64,000 nt of DNA from Bhargavaea massiliensis. Lineage in GTDB: Bacteria > Bacillota > Bacilli > Bacillales_A > Planococcaceae. Position numbers and translations under genes: made by a program. The notes beneath the pieces are model-generated. The model saw nothing but the letters and a program-made list of their open reading frames with translations, ran no database searches and was not told the DNA's origin. Of this stretch, positions 28,429 to 38,640 are shown one piece after another. The stretch covers positions 186,001 to 250,000 of the forward strand of contig NZ_JAHBCJ010000005.1 in NCBI RefSeq assembly GCF_018390575.1. The letters are read 5' to 3'. How positions within the stretch are numbered: position 1 is the stretch's first letter; every line of letters begins with the position of its first letter.

Positions 28429-29186
28429 CCGGCATCAGCCTCCCGGACACCGTTGTCAATCAGGATGACAGAAATATTGTCTTCGCCGCCCCGTTCGTTT
28501 GCGAGATTGACCAGTGCATCTGCACGCTCGGTTGCAGTACCTTTTCCGGCCACAGTTTCTGCAATCTCATTTTCCCCAAGTTTGTTGCTCAGGCCGTCGG
28601 AACAGATCAAAAGCGCACTCCCTTCCGGCAGCCCGAGAGGAATGATGTCAGGTTCCACCGTGTCATCCGTACCCAATGCCTTCATGATGAAGTTCCTTTT
28701 CGGGTGGATGCGCGCTTCCTCTTCGGTGATTTCCCCGGAATCAACAAGCAGGCTGACGAGGGAATGATCTTTCGTCACCTGCTCAAACCCTTCAGGTCCG
28801 AGCTTGTAGGTCCGGCTGTCCCCGATATGGCAGAGAGTCACTTCTTTCCCGGCTATCACCGCCGCTTCGATCGTTGTCCCCATGCCCCGGCATTCCTCAT
28901 TGGAACGCGCATGTTCGAAGAGACCACGGTTCAGTCTATCTGTCACATCGGCAAGCCAGCCGGCCCGGCCGTCTCCTGTGTTGAGCTTGGTGATATCAGC
29001 CTTTATGAATTCTTCACCGAATCCTTCGACGGCCATCCGGCTCGCCGTATCTCCGCTTTTATGGCCGCCCATCCCGTCTGCGACGACAGCCAGCATGAAC
29101 CGGCCGCCTTCTCTTGTGAAGAGGCCGGTCCGGTCTTCATTGATGCGCCTTTTCATCCCGACATGTGTCCGGACTGCAACTTCCAC
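28425..29186 (-). CDS. prpC: PP2C-type protein phosphatase PrpC
   Basis: PrpC removes phosphates placed by PrkC. The 253-residue PPM phosphatase has the metal-binding motifs NEDRTG, VVADGMGGHKSGD, GMGTTIEAAV, HIGDSRTY, LLICSDGLSN and GGEDNISV. The start is a GTG at 29186 preceded by GGGGGAG. Upstream it directly follows rsmB; the rlmN gene that B. subtilis has at this point is not here. Confidence 0.96.
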   Translation of the reverse strand: MEVAVRTHVGMKRRINEDRTGLFTREGGRFMLAVVADGMGGHKSGDTASRMAVEGFGEEFIKADITKLNTGDGRAGWLADVTDRLNRGLFEHARSNEECRGMGTTIEAAVIAGKEVTLCHIGDSRTYKLGPEGFEQVTKDHSLVSLLVDSGEITEEEARIHPKRNFIMKALGTDDTVEPDIIPLGLPEGSALLICSDGLSNKLGENEIAETVAGKGTATERADALVNLANERGGEDNISVILIDNGVREADAG

Positions 29187-29245
29187 TTTTGACTCCCCCG
29201 TTTCCCTTTGCAGACGACCGGAAGATTCCGCTACCGTCCGCCGGC

Positions 29246-30595
29246 TTATTCCGGTTTCCTGAAGGCGGCCACAAAAAATCCATCACCGCCGAAATCCTGC
29301 GGCAAAACCTGAAGCATGCCATCCTCGTAACGGAGTTTTTCCGGCATGGATTCCCGGAGGTCCACTCGTTCAAGATCCGGATGGGCTTCAAGGAACGCCT
29401 CGGCCGTCAGGCGGTTTTCTTCCCTGTCGACCGTACAGGTGCTGTAGACAAGCAGGCCGCCTGGCCTGAGGAGATGATAGGCCTCTTCCAGCAGGCTTTT
29501 CTGGATGTCAGGCAATTTGCCGATCTCATCTTCCGTCTTTGAATATTTGATATCCGGCTTTCTCCGGATGACACCGAGCCCGCTGCACGGTGCATCCACG
29601 AGGATTCGATCAAAGGATCCGGACTCCAGGGTTCCCGCGAGTTCCCGGCTGTCCGCAGAACCTGTATGGATATTTTCCAGCCCGAGACGTGCCGCATTCT
29701 GGTCGATGAGTTTCACCTTATGCGGATGAAGGTCAAATGCCCGGACTTCGCCGGTGTTCTCCATCCGCTCAGCAATATGGGTCGTTTTCCCGCCGGGTGC
29801 TGCGCACATATCCAGCACCGACATGCCCGGTTCCGGATTCAGTGCCATGACGGGAAGCATCGAGCTCTCGTCCTGAATGGTGACGAAACCTTCCCTGAAA
29901 GCACGGCTCCTGGCAGCATTTCCTCCGCGGATCCGGATGGCATCCGGCACGACCGGACTTGGCTCGGCTCTGAAGCCTTCCTCGCCGAGCATGTCCAGAA
30001 CGTCCTCTCGCGTGCCCTTTGTCCGGTTCACCCTGAGCGTCTGCACCGGAGGCTCGTTGTTCGCAAGCGCCATATCACGCGCCGTTTCTCTGCCGTACTG
30101 ATCTGCCCAGCGGCGGATCATCCACTCGGGATGACTCGTTTCAATCGCTGTCCTCTGTTCCCACGTCAGGCCGCTGTCCATTTCCCTGGGTCCTTTCCTG
30201 AGAAAAGATCGGAGAATGCCGTTAACCAGCGACGCGATTCCTTTGTGGCCGCGCCGCTTGGCAATCTCCACTGCTTCATTCACCGCTGCATGAGGAGGAA
30301 TCTTTGTCAGATAGACGATCTGGTAAACTGAGAGCCTCAACAGTTCACGCACCCAGTCCTCAAGCTTGCCTCGCACCAATGGATCAAGATGGTAATCGAG
30401 CGTCATCCGGTGCTGCAGGGTCCCATAAGTCAGTTCGGTAAGTAGGGATCGGTCCTTGTCATCCAGGCCATACGTTTCGATTGTGCGGTTCAGCAGCAGG
30501 TTGCTGTAGGCCTGATCGCGCTCGACTGCCAGCAAAATGCTTAATGCTGCGTCCCGGACATTCCCGTTCCATCTTTTCTCTTTTTTGCGGCTCAT
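29246..30595 (-). CDS. rsmB: 16S rRNA (cytosine-967-C5)-methyltransferase
   Basis: RsmB (Sun) methylates C967 of 16S rRNA. The 449-residue protein has an N-terminal NusB-like RNA-binding domain (about 1-140) and a Rossmann methyltransferase domain with [16 protein letters not shown], the catalytic-loop Cys in [10 protein letters not shown] and the nucleophile in [11 protein letters not shown]. It overlaps fmt by 4 nt. Confidence 0.96.
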   Translation of the reverse strand: MSRKKEKRWNGNVRDAALSILLAVERDQAYSNLLLNRTIETYGLDDKDRSLLTELTYGTLQHRMTLDYHLDPLVRGKLEDWVRELLRLSVYQIVYLTKIPPHAAVNEAVEIAKRRGHKGIASLVNGILRSFLRKGPREMDSGLTWEQRTAIETSHPEWMIRRWADQYGRETARDMALANNEPPVQTLRVNRTKGTREDVLDMLGEEGFRAEPSPVVPDAIRIRGGNAARSRAFREGFVTIQDESSMLPVMALNPEPGMSVLDMCAAPGGKTTHIAERMENTGEVRAFDLHPHKVKLIDQNAARLGLENIHTGSADSRELAGTLESGSFDRILVDAPCSGLGVIRRKPDIKYSKTEDEIGKLPDIQKSLLEEAYHLLRPGGLLVYSTCTVDREENRLTAEAFLEAHPDLERVDLRESMPEKLRYEDGMLQVLPQDFGGDGFFVAAFRKPE

Positions 30596-31533
30596 TCGAA
30601 ACGGTCTCCCGCTTTGATGTGGGACCCGGCCCCGTTCAGGTACCCCCGGGTCTCCATCCGCTTTTTGCCGGATGGCTGCAGCTCAAGGATCCGGACGGCC
30701 GTTCCGTCGCCGGCCTGTACCATAATGGCTCCTTCATCCGTTGAAATGATTTCACCGGGGGCTGCGCCTGATTTTCCGGCAGCCTTTTCGGCACGCCAGA
30801 TTTTCACGGGCTTCCCGTCGAGTTCGGTGTAGGCCACCGGCCACGGGCTGAGGCCGCGGATCTGGTTGTGTACCGCGCTCCCCGGCCTCGTCCAATCGAT
30901 GCGCTCCTGCTCCCGTCTGATATTTCCCGCGAATGTGGCTTTTTCATGGTCCTGGGGGATGCGTTTGTTCGTTCCGGCAATAACCGAAGGGAGTGTTTCT
31001 TTCAGAAGGATCGTCCCGGCTTCCGAAAGCCGGTCAAACAACACGCCGGTGTTATCGTTTTCTCCGATCGGCACGTGCACCTGGGAAATGATGTCTCCCG
31101 CGTCCAGTTTTTCGGCCATGTACATGATGGTCACGCCTGTTTCTGCCCTGCCGTCGATGATTGCCTGATGAATCGGCGCACCGCCCCTGTACTCGGGCAG
31201 CAGCGATGCATGTACATTCAGGCAGCCGAGCGGAGGCGCATCAAGCAGCTCTTTCGGCAGGATCTGGCCGAAAGCGGCAGTAATGATGAGGTCGGGTTTA
31301 AGAGAAAGGATCTCATGCAGCTCCTCCGATCCTTTCAGCTTGCCCGGCTGGATGACCGGAAGCCCGAGCCGGACCGCTTCTTCTTTGACAGGAGGTGGCG
31401 TGAGCACACGCTTGCGTCCGACGGGCCGGTCCGGCTGGGTGACGGCTGCCAGGAGGTCGTAGCCCTCTTCATGAAGCATGCGGAGGATCGGCACGGAAAA
31501 GTCCGGAGTCCCCATGAATACGATTCGCGTCAT
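30592..31533 (-). CDS. fmt: Methionyl-tRNA formyltransferase
   Basis: Fmt formylates initiator Met-tRNA. The 313-residue product has the formyl-folate core ([34 protein letters not shown], and the SLLP and D144-type motif [18 protein letters not shown]) plus the C-terminal tRNA-binding barrel. It overlaps def by 4 nt, the classic def-fmt coupling. Confidence 0.97.
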   Translation of the reverse strand: MTRIVFMGTPDFSVPILRMLHEEGYDLLAAVTQPDRPVGRKRVLTPPPVKEEAVRLGLPVIQPGKLKGSEELHEILSLKPDLIITAAFGQILPKELLDAPPLGCLNVHASLLPEYRGGAPIHQAIIDGRAETGVTIMYMAEKLDAGDIISQVHVPIGENDNTGVLFDRLSEAGTILLKETLPSVIAGTNKRIPQDHEKATFAGNIRREQERIDWTRPGSAVHNQIRGLSPWPVAYTELDGKPVKIWRAEKAAGKSGAAPGEIISTDEGAIMVQAGDGTAVRILELQPSGKKRMETRGYLNGAGSHIKAGDRFE

Positions 31534-32024
31534 TCCTCTTCCTCCTCTCCAGCCGCTTCCAGTTCCTCTTCCGGAACGACACGGATGATTTTCGTGTCGA
31601 AGAGGATGCCGTCCAGATGGTCGATCTCATGGAGGATCGCTCTCGCTTCATAATCTTCCGCTTCCAGCTCATACCACGAGCCGTCGCGGTCCTGGGCGTG
31701 CACCTTTACATGATAGGGCCGCTCCACTTCGCCATAGAGGCCGGGAAAGCTGAGGCAGCCTTCCACTTCGGTTTCTTTGCCGCCTGTTGCAATCACTTCC
31801 GGGTTGATGAGCCAGATCGGATCCTGGCCCTCGCCGAGATCGACGATGGCCGCGCGGATGGCTTCGCCGACCTGAGGTGCCGCGATGCCGATGCCATCCG
31901 CATCGATCATCGTCTCGTACATATCGTCCAAAAGTGCCTGCAGCCCGTCACCGAAATCGGTGACCGGCTTGCAGGATTCCGTCAGTATCGGGGACGGATG
32001 TTGCACAATCTTAAGAATTGCCAT
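31530..32024 (-). CDS. def: Peptide deformylase
   Basis: Def removes the N-formyl group from new proteins. The 164-residue metalloenzyme has the three motifs [18 protein letters not shown] (metal Cys) and HEIDHLDG (metal His pair and catalytic Glu). Its C-terminus is an acidic run ([13 protein letters not shown]). Confidence 0.97.
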   Translation of the reverse strand: MAILKIVQHPSPILTESCKPVTDFGDGLQALLDDMYETMIDADGIGIAAPQVGEAIRAAIVDLGEGQDPIWLINPEVIATGGKETEVEGCLSFPGLYGEVERPYHVKVHAQDRDGSWYELEAEDYEARAILHEIDHLDGILFDTKIIRVVPEEELEAAGEEEEE

Positions 32025-32052
32025 AGATGATTCCCCATTTCCTTTGCAGGGT

Positions 32053-34461
32053 TCAGCTGATGGTGGAGGGGTTCATGTCAATCGACATGAGAATGCCTTC
32101 CTTCATCCAGCTGCTCCTGTAGATCTTCACAAGATCAGTCAGGACCCCGGCCAGCTTCGGTTCTTTTTTGTATTTTATCAGACATTGATAGCGATATCTA
32201 TTGTTCACGCGGGCCACTTCCGCTGATGTCGGGCCAATAATGACAGTATCCCGCCCAAGCTTCCCGGACAGGTATCTGACTGCGTTTCCGGCGGTTTCCG
32301 ACACCTTCATCAGGTCCTCATGGGAGAATTGGATGAGCGTCACAAAGTAAAACGGCGGGTAGGAGTACCGCTTGCGATTCCCCATTTCGATCGCGTAAAA
32401 CGGCTCGTAGGCCTGGTCTTTCGCCAGCTCAACCGCATAATGTTCCGGAGCATACGTCTGGACGATGACCTCCCCCTCTTTCTCATGACGGCCTGCGCGG
32501 CCGCTCACTTGTGTCAGGAGCTGGAACGTCTTCTCGGCCGCCCTGAAGTCGGAAAGGCGGAGCATCGTATCCGCGGATAAAACGCCGACGAGCGTAATGT
32601 TAGGAAAATCAAGCCCTTTCGCAATCATCTGGGTTCCGAGAAGGATGTCCGCGCCGCCATCGCCAAATTGCCGGAGAAGCCGCTCGTGAGCGCCTTTCTG
32701 GCGTGTCGTATCCACGTCCATCCGAAGTACGCGCGCTTCCGGGAACAACCGGTGGAGCTCCTCCTGCACTTTCTGGGTGCCTGTCCCGAAAAAGCGGATA
32801 TGTTCGCTCGTGCACTCTGGACAGTTGTGCGGAACCAGCTCCTCGTGACCGCAGTAATGGCACTGGAGCCGCTCCGTCGCCCTGTGGTAAGTCAGGGAAA
32901 TATCACAGTTCGGGCACTGGACTGACGTCCCGCAGTCCCGGCAGAGGACAAATGAGGAGTACCCCCTGCGGTTCAGGAACAGCACAGTCTGCTCGCCTTT
33001 TTCCAGCCTGTCCCGGATGGCTTCTGCAAGCGCGAGCGAGAACATCGAGCGGTTGCCGTTTTTGAGTTCCTCGCGCATATCGACGACCTGAACTTCAGGA
33101 AGCGGCTGTTTTTTCGCCCGCTCACTCAAGGTGAGCAGTGAGTAGACGCCTTTGTGGGCACGTGCATAGGACTCCAGGGACGGGGTGGCACTTCCCAGAA
33201 TGACCGGGCAGCCATGTTCTTCCGAGCGCCTGATCGCTACATCCCTCGCGTGGTAGCGCGGACTGTCCTCCTGTTTGTAGCTTGATTCGTGCTCTTCGTC
33301 CAGGATGATGACGCCCAGATTTCTGAAGGGCGCAAAAACAGCGGAACGCGCGCCGACGACGACCTTCACTTCGCCACGCTGTATCTTTCGCCATTCATCG
33401 TATTTTTCACCTGCTGACAGCCCGCTGTGCATGACAGCGACCATGGGGCCAAAGCGCCTTTTGAATCGTGATGTAATCTGCGGCGTCAGTGAGATTTCCG
33501 GCACAAGCACGATCGCTTCCTTACCCAGGTCCAGCACATGGCGGATGACCTGCATATACACCTCTGTTTTGCCGCTTCCTGTCACACCGTGGAGCAGGAA
33601 TGTCTCCTCGCGCCCGTCATCGACCGCCTCGCCGATTTTTCCGACGGCTATCGCCTGCTCTTCCGTAAGCGGCCCGGGCATGCCGCCGCTTTCCGGCATG
33701 AGGCCGGTCTCCGGTTTACGGTATACTTCCTCCTCCGTCTCACGGGCCGCTCCCCTTTCAATTAGCGCCTTGACGGTCGCACGTGTCGTGCCGGTGGATT
33801 CCATCACATCTTTTGACGGTAGGGATTGGCCAATATGCGCTTCCATCCATTCAAGCAGTTCTGCCTGCCGGTTCGCCGACTTCGGAAGGGATTCCCTGAT
33901 TTCCCATAACCGGTCGGCTTCTCCGATATGGAGAACCTTTTCTTTTTTTATGTTCGTACGCTGCCTGACCGCAGTTTCAATCGAGACCGTCCCTTCGGCA
34001 GCCAGTCGTTTAAGAGCCGGGAGAAGCCGTTCGTTAAACTCCTTGACGGCAACGACCCGCCGGTTCCGGACAATATCCGCCACTTCACCGGTCAGTTTTT
34101 CCGGTTCAAGCACATGGACGGTTTTTTCGTACTTTGCGCGGAGCGCGGAAGGGAGCATCGCCTGAAGTGCATCTATTTCGAAGCAGAGGGTTGTCTGCTT
34201 CATCCAATCTGCGAGATGAAGCATTTCACCGGTTAATACCGGCTCGGGGTCCAGCAGTTCGTCGATCGGCTTCAGCCGGGAATCCGGCACGTCACTTTCT
34301 TCTTTTAATCCGGTGACGAATCCAAGCACTTTGCGGTTGCCGAAAGGGACCCTCACACGCGCCCCCGGTTCGATGACCTTTGCCATCCCCTCCGGTACGG
34401 CGTAGTCAAATGGCCGGTCGACGGGATGTGCCGAAACATCCGTGATGATTTCAGCGATCAT
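32053..34461 (-). CDS. priA: Primosomal protein N' (replication restart helicase)
   Basis: PriA binds abandoned forks and reloads the replisome. The 802-residue protein has the N-terminal 3'-end-binding domain (MIAEIITDVSAHPVDRPFDY), a winged helix, SF2 helicase motifs (GVTGSGKTEVYMQ, DEEHESSYKQ) and a zinc region with paired cysteines (CRDCG, CPNCD, CHYCG, CPEC). The ATG at 34461 overlaps the end of coaBC by 11 nt and follows GGGGGTGAGCAGG; the open frame beyond is a shadow of coaBC. Confidence 0.97.
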   Translation of the reverse strand: MIAEIITDVSAHPVDRPFDYAVPEGMAKVIEPGARVRVPFGNRKVLGFVTGLKEESDVPDSRLKPIDELLDPEPVLTGEMLHLADWMKQTTLCFEIDALQAMLPSALRAKYEKTVHVLEPEKLTGEVADIVRNRRVVAVKEFNERLLPALKRLAAEGTVSIETAVRQRTNIKKEKVLHIGEADRLWEIRESLPKSANRQAELLEWMEAHIGQSLPSKDVMESTGTTRATVKALIERGAARETEEEVYRKPETGLMPESGGMPGPLTEEQAIAVGKIGEAVDDGREETFLLHGVTGSGKTEVYMQVIRHVLDLGKEAIVLVPEISLTPQITSRFKRRFGPMVAVMHSGLSAGEKYDEWRKIQRGEVKVVVGARSAVFAPFRNLGVIILDEEHESSYKQEDSPRYHARDVAIRRSEEHGCPVILGSATPSLESYARAHKGVYSLLTLSERAKKQPLPEVQVVDMREELKNGNRSMFSLALAEAIRDRLEKGEQTVLFLNRRGYSSFVLCRDCGTSVQCPNCDISLTYHRATERLQCHYCGHEELVPHNCPECTSEHIRFFGTGTQKVQEELHRLFPEARVLRMDVDTTRQKGAHERLLRQFGDGGADILLGTQMIAKGLDFPNITLVGVLSADTMLRLSDFRAAEKTFQLLTQVSGRAGRHEKEGEVIVQTYAPEHYAVELAKDQAYEPFYAIEMGNRKRYSYPPFYFVTLIQFSHEDLMKVSETAGNAVRYLSGKLGRDTVIIGPTSAEVARVNNRYRYQCLIKYKKEPKLAGVLTDLVKIYRSSWMKEGILMSIDMNPSTIS

Positions 34462-35668
34462 CCTGCTCACCCCCGAAGATCCGGCGGAGGAGCTTCGTCG
34501 CAAGCGCTTTTTTCTCCATGGCAGGGAACGGCACTTCCATGCCGTCCCGCCCGAACAGCGTGACCACATTTGTATCGCTGCCGAACACACCGGTCGGAGC
34601 GGTTACGTCGTTGGCAATGATGTAATCTAAGTTTTTTCGTTCGAGCTTGCCCCGGGCATATTCTGCGACCCTGTCCGTTTCGGCAGCAAATCCGATCAGG
34701 CACTGCCCGTCCTTTTGTTCGCCGAGCGTCTTCAGGATATCCGTGGTACGCTCCAGTTCGATGACGGAGTCCCCCTCCTGTTTCTTCATCTTGCCGCTGT
34801 GGACGGCTTTCGGCCGGTAGTCGGCAACGGCCGCCGCCTTGATCACGACATCGGCTGTTCTGTACTCCGCCAGGACCGCATCCAGCATTTCCGCGGCACT
34901 TTCCACCTGAACCGCCCTGACCCCTTCCGGGACTTGGAGCTCGACCGGTCCCGAAACGAGCACAGTCTCCGCCCCTAACCTGGAAGCGGCTTCAGCCATC
35001 GCGTAGCCCATTTTCCCGCTTGAGAAGTTCGACAGATACCGGACCGGATCGATCCGTTCCCTCGTCGGGCCGGCCGTGACGATCACTTTCTTGCCGGCGA
35101 GAATAGGCACTTCGGAATGGCTTGCTTCCATGAAATGCTGCTCTGCAAGCTCCGTGATCCTCTCCGGCTCTTCCAGACGTCCCTTTCCGACATATCCGCA
35201 GGCAAGGAATCCTTCTGATGGCTCGATGAACCGGTAGCCGTCCTCGTGGAGACGTTCGATGTTGCGCATCACTGCGGGATGGGCGTACATATGGACATTC
35301 ATCGCAGGTGCGATCCACACGTCAGCCGTAGCGGCCAGCAGTGTCGTCGTCACCATGTCGTCCGCGATGCCGTTTGCGAGCTTGCCAATCACATTCGCCG
35401 TCGCCGGGGCAACGATGATGAGGTCCGCCCAGTCCGCAAGGTCGATATGGGCGATCACCGATGAATCCTTTTCGTCGAACGTATCCGTATATACATCATT
35501 GCGGGACATGACCTGGAAGGTGAGGGGTGCCACGAATTCCGTGGCCGATTCCGTCATGATCACTTTGACCTCGGCTCCCGCCTGAGACAGCTTGCTGACA
35601 AGTGCCACGGCTTTGTATACTGCAATCCCCCCTGTGACACAAAGAAGGATATGTTTATTTTTCAGCAT
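34451..35668 (-). CDS. coaBC: Bifunctional phosphopantothenoylcysteine decarboxylase / phosphopantothenate-cysteine ligase
   Basis: CoaBC carries out two steps of coenzyme A synthesis. The 405-residue protein has the N-terminal flavin CoaC half (CVTGGIAVYKA, APAMNVHMY) and the C-terminal CoaB half (VTAGPTRERIDPVRYLSN, SGKMG, KAAAVADYRPK, LIGFAAET, NDV). The ATG at 35668 has GGAAG upstream and matches the family start. A hairpin separates it from rpoZ. Confidence 0.97.
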   Translation of the reverse strand: MLKNKHILLCVTGGIAVYKAVALVSKLSQAGAEVKVIMTESATEFVAPLTFQVMSRNDVYTDTFDEKDSSVIAHIDLADWADLIIVAPATANVIGKLANGIADDMVTTTLLAATADVWIAPAMNVHMYAHPAVMRNIERLHEDGYRFIEPSEGFLACGYVGKGRLEEPERITELAEQHFMEASHSEVPILAGKKVIVTAGPTRERIDPVRYLSNFSSGKMGYAMAEAASRLGAETVLVSGPVELQVPEGVRAVQVESAAEMLDAVLAEYRTADVVIKAAAVADYRPKAVHSGKMKKQEGDSVIELERTTDILKTLGEQKDGQCLIGFAAETDRVAEYARGKLERKNLDYIIANDVTAPTGVFGSDTNVVTLFGRDGMEVPFPAMEKKALATKLLRRIFGGEQDDR

Positions 35669-35689
35669 CCTTTTGTCTTCCTTTCGAAT

Positions 35690-35725
35690 GAAAACTCCCA
35701 GGGAATGGATTCTCCGGGAGTTTTC
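35690..35725 (-). terminator. Hairpin between rpoZ and coaBC, possible attenuator
   Basis: A perfect 10-bp stem GAAAACTCCC/GGGAGTTTTC (35725-35716 and 35699-35690) starts 13 bp after the rpoZ stop and ends in TTTTCATT. It could partly terminate gmk-rpoZ transcription. Confidence 0.5.
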
Positions 35726-35737
35726 ATTGTGCATATC

Positions 35738-36636
<899 letters not shown>

Positions 36637-36669
36637 TCAGGGGCGGAACCGTTTTTGGATGATGTCGCA

Positions 36670-36678
36670 ATTATACCA
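36670..36678 (-). promoter_or_regulatory. Predicted extended -10 promoter of gmk
   Basis: The minus strand carries TGG followed by a perfect TATAAT (36678-36670). No good -35 box is seen 16-18 bp upstream, which is normal for extended -10 promoters. Confidence 0.55.
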
Positions 36679-36694
36679 TATCCCTCCGCATGAA

Positions 36695-36703
36695 TGCTAA
36701 AAT
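36695..36703 (+). promoter_or_regulatory. Predicted extended -10 promoter of rqcH
   Basis: TGC followed by TAAAAT lies 31 bp upstream of the rqcH ATG, back to back with the gmk promoter. The -35 region is weak. Confidence 0.45.
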
Positions 36704-36733
36704 GGAAACAAACGCAATGAAAGAGGCAATCAA

Positions 36734-38428
36734 ATGGCTTTTGACGGATTATTCATGATGGCAATGACACAAGAACTCCGGCGGCTCACCGGCGGCCGGA
36801 TCTCCAAGATCCAGCAGCCGAACACACAGGAGCTGCTTTTCACGGTACGTGCCGGCAGGACCAACCACCGGCTCCTCATCTCGATCCACCCGTCCTACTC
36901 GCGGATCCACCTCACGGATGAACCGGTCGACACACCGTCGCAGCCCCCGACGTTCTGCATGTTTCTCCGCAAGCATCTGGAAGGCGGCATCATCACGGGC
37001 ATCCGCCAGACAGGTTCGGATAGGATCATCACCCTCACGGTTCGGGGAAGGGACGAAATCGGTGATGACACCGTGCGGGAGCTTCATGTCGAGGTGATGG
37101 GGCGGCACTCCAACCTGATCCTGACCGATCCTGAACGGAATCTCATTCTCGACAGCCTGAAGCACCTTCCGCCTTCTGTAAACAGCTACCGGACTGTGCT
37201 TCCCGGGCAGCCTTATGTCCCCGCGCCGCCACAGGACAAGCTTGATCCAGTTGAAGCCAGTGATGGGGAGATCGAGGAAATCCTCGGAGGCGCGGATACT
37301 GCGGGTTCGATTTTCCGGCGGATCGGCGGATTCTCGCCGCTCCACGCAGAAGAACTGCTGTTCCGGACTTCGGGCATGGCACCGGCCGATAAACTCGCAG
37401 CATACCGCTCTTATATAGAAGATTTCCGGAAAGGAGGCGCACAGCCGACATTGTGCGAGGCGGGCGGCAAGGTTTACTTCTCCGCGAATCCTCTACACCA
37501 TCTCGGCGGCGAAACGAGGGATTACCCTTCCCTTTCCGCACTCCTCGACAAAGTGTTCCATGCAAAGGCGGAGCGTGACCGGGTCAAGCAGCAGGCCGGC
37601 GACCTCGAGCGATGGCTGACGAATGAGATTCAGAAGCTGAAAAATAAAATGATCAAGCTACAGGATGAACAGGACCAGGCCGGCAAGCTCGACCGGCATC
37701 AGCTGTTCGGCGAACTCGTCACCGCCAACCTGTACCGGATCCAAAAAGGCGACAGCTCCCTCGAAGCAGCCAACTACTATGACGAGGACGGCGCCACGGT
37801 CACCATTCCGCTGGACTCGAGACTGACGCCCGCAGAAAACGCACAGCGCTATTACTCCAAGTACAACAAGGCAAAGCATGCGCTCGTAAAAATTGCAGAA
37901 CAGCTAATAAAGACGGAAGAGGATATCGGGTACTTTGAATCCCTCCTCCAGCAAGTTATCCAAGGCTCCGCGGCGGATATCGAAGAAATACGGGATGAAC
38001 TTGCCGAACAGGGCTTCATGAAAGCACGCCGTCTCAAGAAAAAGAAAAAGGACACACGTCCGGTTCCCGATGCATTCGTTTCGAGTTCCGGTGTGCCGAT
38101 CTCCGTCGGCAAAAACAACAAGCAAAACGACTACCTGACATTCAAGCTGGCGAAGCGCAGCGAGATCTGGCTCCATACCAAGGATATCCCGGGGTCCCAT
38201 GTCGTCATTCATTCAGATTCGCCGGACGACGAAACGATCCGGGAAGCCGCTTCACTTGCTGCCTACTTCAGCAAGGCCCGTGAGTCGGCTTCTGTCCCTG
38301 TCGACTATACGGAAGTGCGCCATGTGAAAAAGCCGAACGGCTCCAAGCCGGGCTTCGTCATCTATTTTGAACAGAAGACAACCTTCGCAGACCCAGATGA
38401 GGATCTGGTAAAAAAACTCCGAAAATGA
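36734..38428 (+). CDS. rqcH: Ribosome-associated quality control factor RqcH (YloA, NFACT family)
   Basis: RqcH binds obstructed 50S subunits with peptidyl-tRNA and adds C-terminal alanine tails that mark stalled products for degradation; it has also been called a fibronectin-binding protein. The 564-residue protein has NFACT-N (1-about 180, with the Asp96-Arg97 pair equivalent to the essential DR of B. subtilis RqcH), helix-hairpin-helix and coiled-coil middle segments (ERDRVKQQAGDLERWLTNEI), and NFACT-R (ISVGKNNKQNDYLTFKLAKR, WLHTKDIPGSHVVI). YlmH, a second factor of this pathway, is encoded at 57716-58492. Confidence 0.96.
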   Translation: MAFDGLFMMAMTQELRRLTGGRISKIQQPNTQELLFTVRAGRTNHRLLISIHPSYSRIHLTDEPVDTPSQPPTFCMFLRKHLEGGIITGIRQTGSDRIITLTVRGRDEIGDDTVRELHVEVMGRHSNLILTDPERNLILDSLKHLPPSVNSYRTVLPGQPYVPAPPQDKLDPVEASDGEIEEILGGADTAGSIFRRIGGFSPLHAEELLFRTSGMAPADKLAAYRSYIEDFRKGGAQPTLCEAGGKVYFSANPLHHLGGETRDYPSLSALLDKVFHAKAERDRVKQQAGDLERWLTNEIQKLKNKMIKLQDEQDQAGKLDRHQLFGELVTANLYRIQKGDSSLEAANYYDEDGATVTIPLDSRLTPAENAQRYYSKYNKAKHALVKIAEQLIKTEEDIGYFESLLQQVIQGSAADIEEIRDELAEQGFMKARRLKKKKKDTRPVPDAFVSSSGVPISVGKNNKQNDYLTFKLAKRSEIWLHTKDIPGSHVVIHSDSPDDETIREAASLAAYFSKARESASVPVDYTEVRHVKKPNGSKPGFVIYFEQKTTFADPDEDLVKKLRK

Positions 38429-38467
38429 TTTAAATCAGGGGCGGGACACCTGACCCCCGTCGAGCGT

Positions 38468-38506
38468 AAAAAAAGGGCTCTGTCCGCTAAGCGGCAGCCC
38501 TTTTTT
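38468..38506 (+). terminator. Intrinsic terminator after rqcH
   Basis: AAAAAAGGGCT pairs with AGCCCTTTTTT, with an inner CCGC/GCGG stem. The A- and T-runs make it usable on both strands, but only rqcH reaches it. Confidence 0.88.
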
Positions 38507-38576
38507 GCGTTGTTCCGGATCAGCAATTAAATCACTTTTCCCCGGATGATTGTCCATGATTGGGACTATCTGCTTA

Positions 38577-38584
38577 CATACGAT
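38577..38584 (+). promoter_or_regulatory. Candidate mother-cell (sigma-E/sigma-K type) -10 element of the multicopper oxidase gene
   Basis: CATACGAT matches the sigma-E -10 CATACAAT at seven of eight positions and the sigma-K pattern CATANNNT. It lies 57 bp upstream of the ATG. The -35 match is poor, so the call rests on the -10 and on the CotA-like product. Confidence 0.35.
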
Positions 38585-38640
38585 GAGATAGCATGCCGGA
38601 TTCTGACGGTCCATGCAAAAAAAAAGAAAGGAAAGGGTAT

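Noticed and set aside
38429-38640. Possible small gene between rqcH and the oxidase gene
   Set aside because: Only the rqcH terminator and a promoter-like region are seen; no frame with a ribosome-binding site and conserved content.
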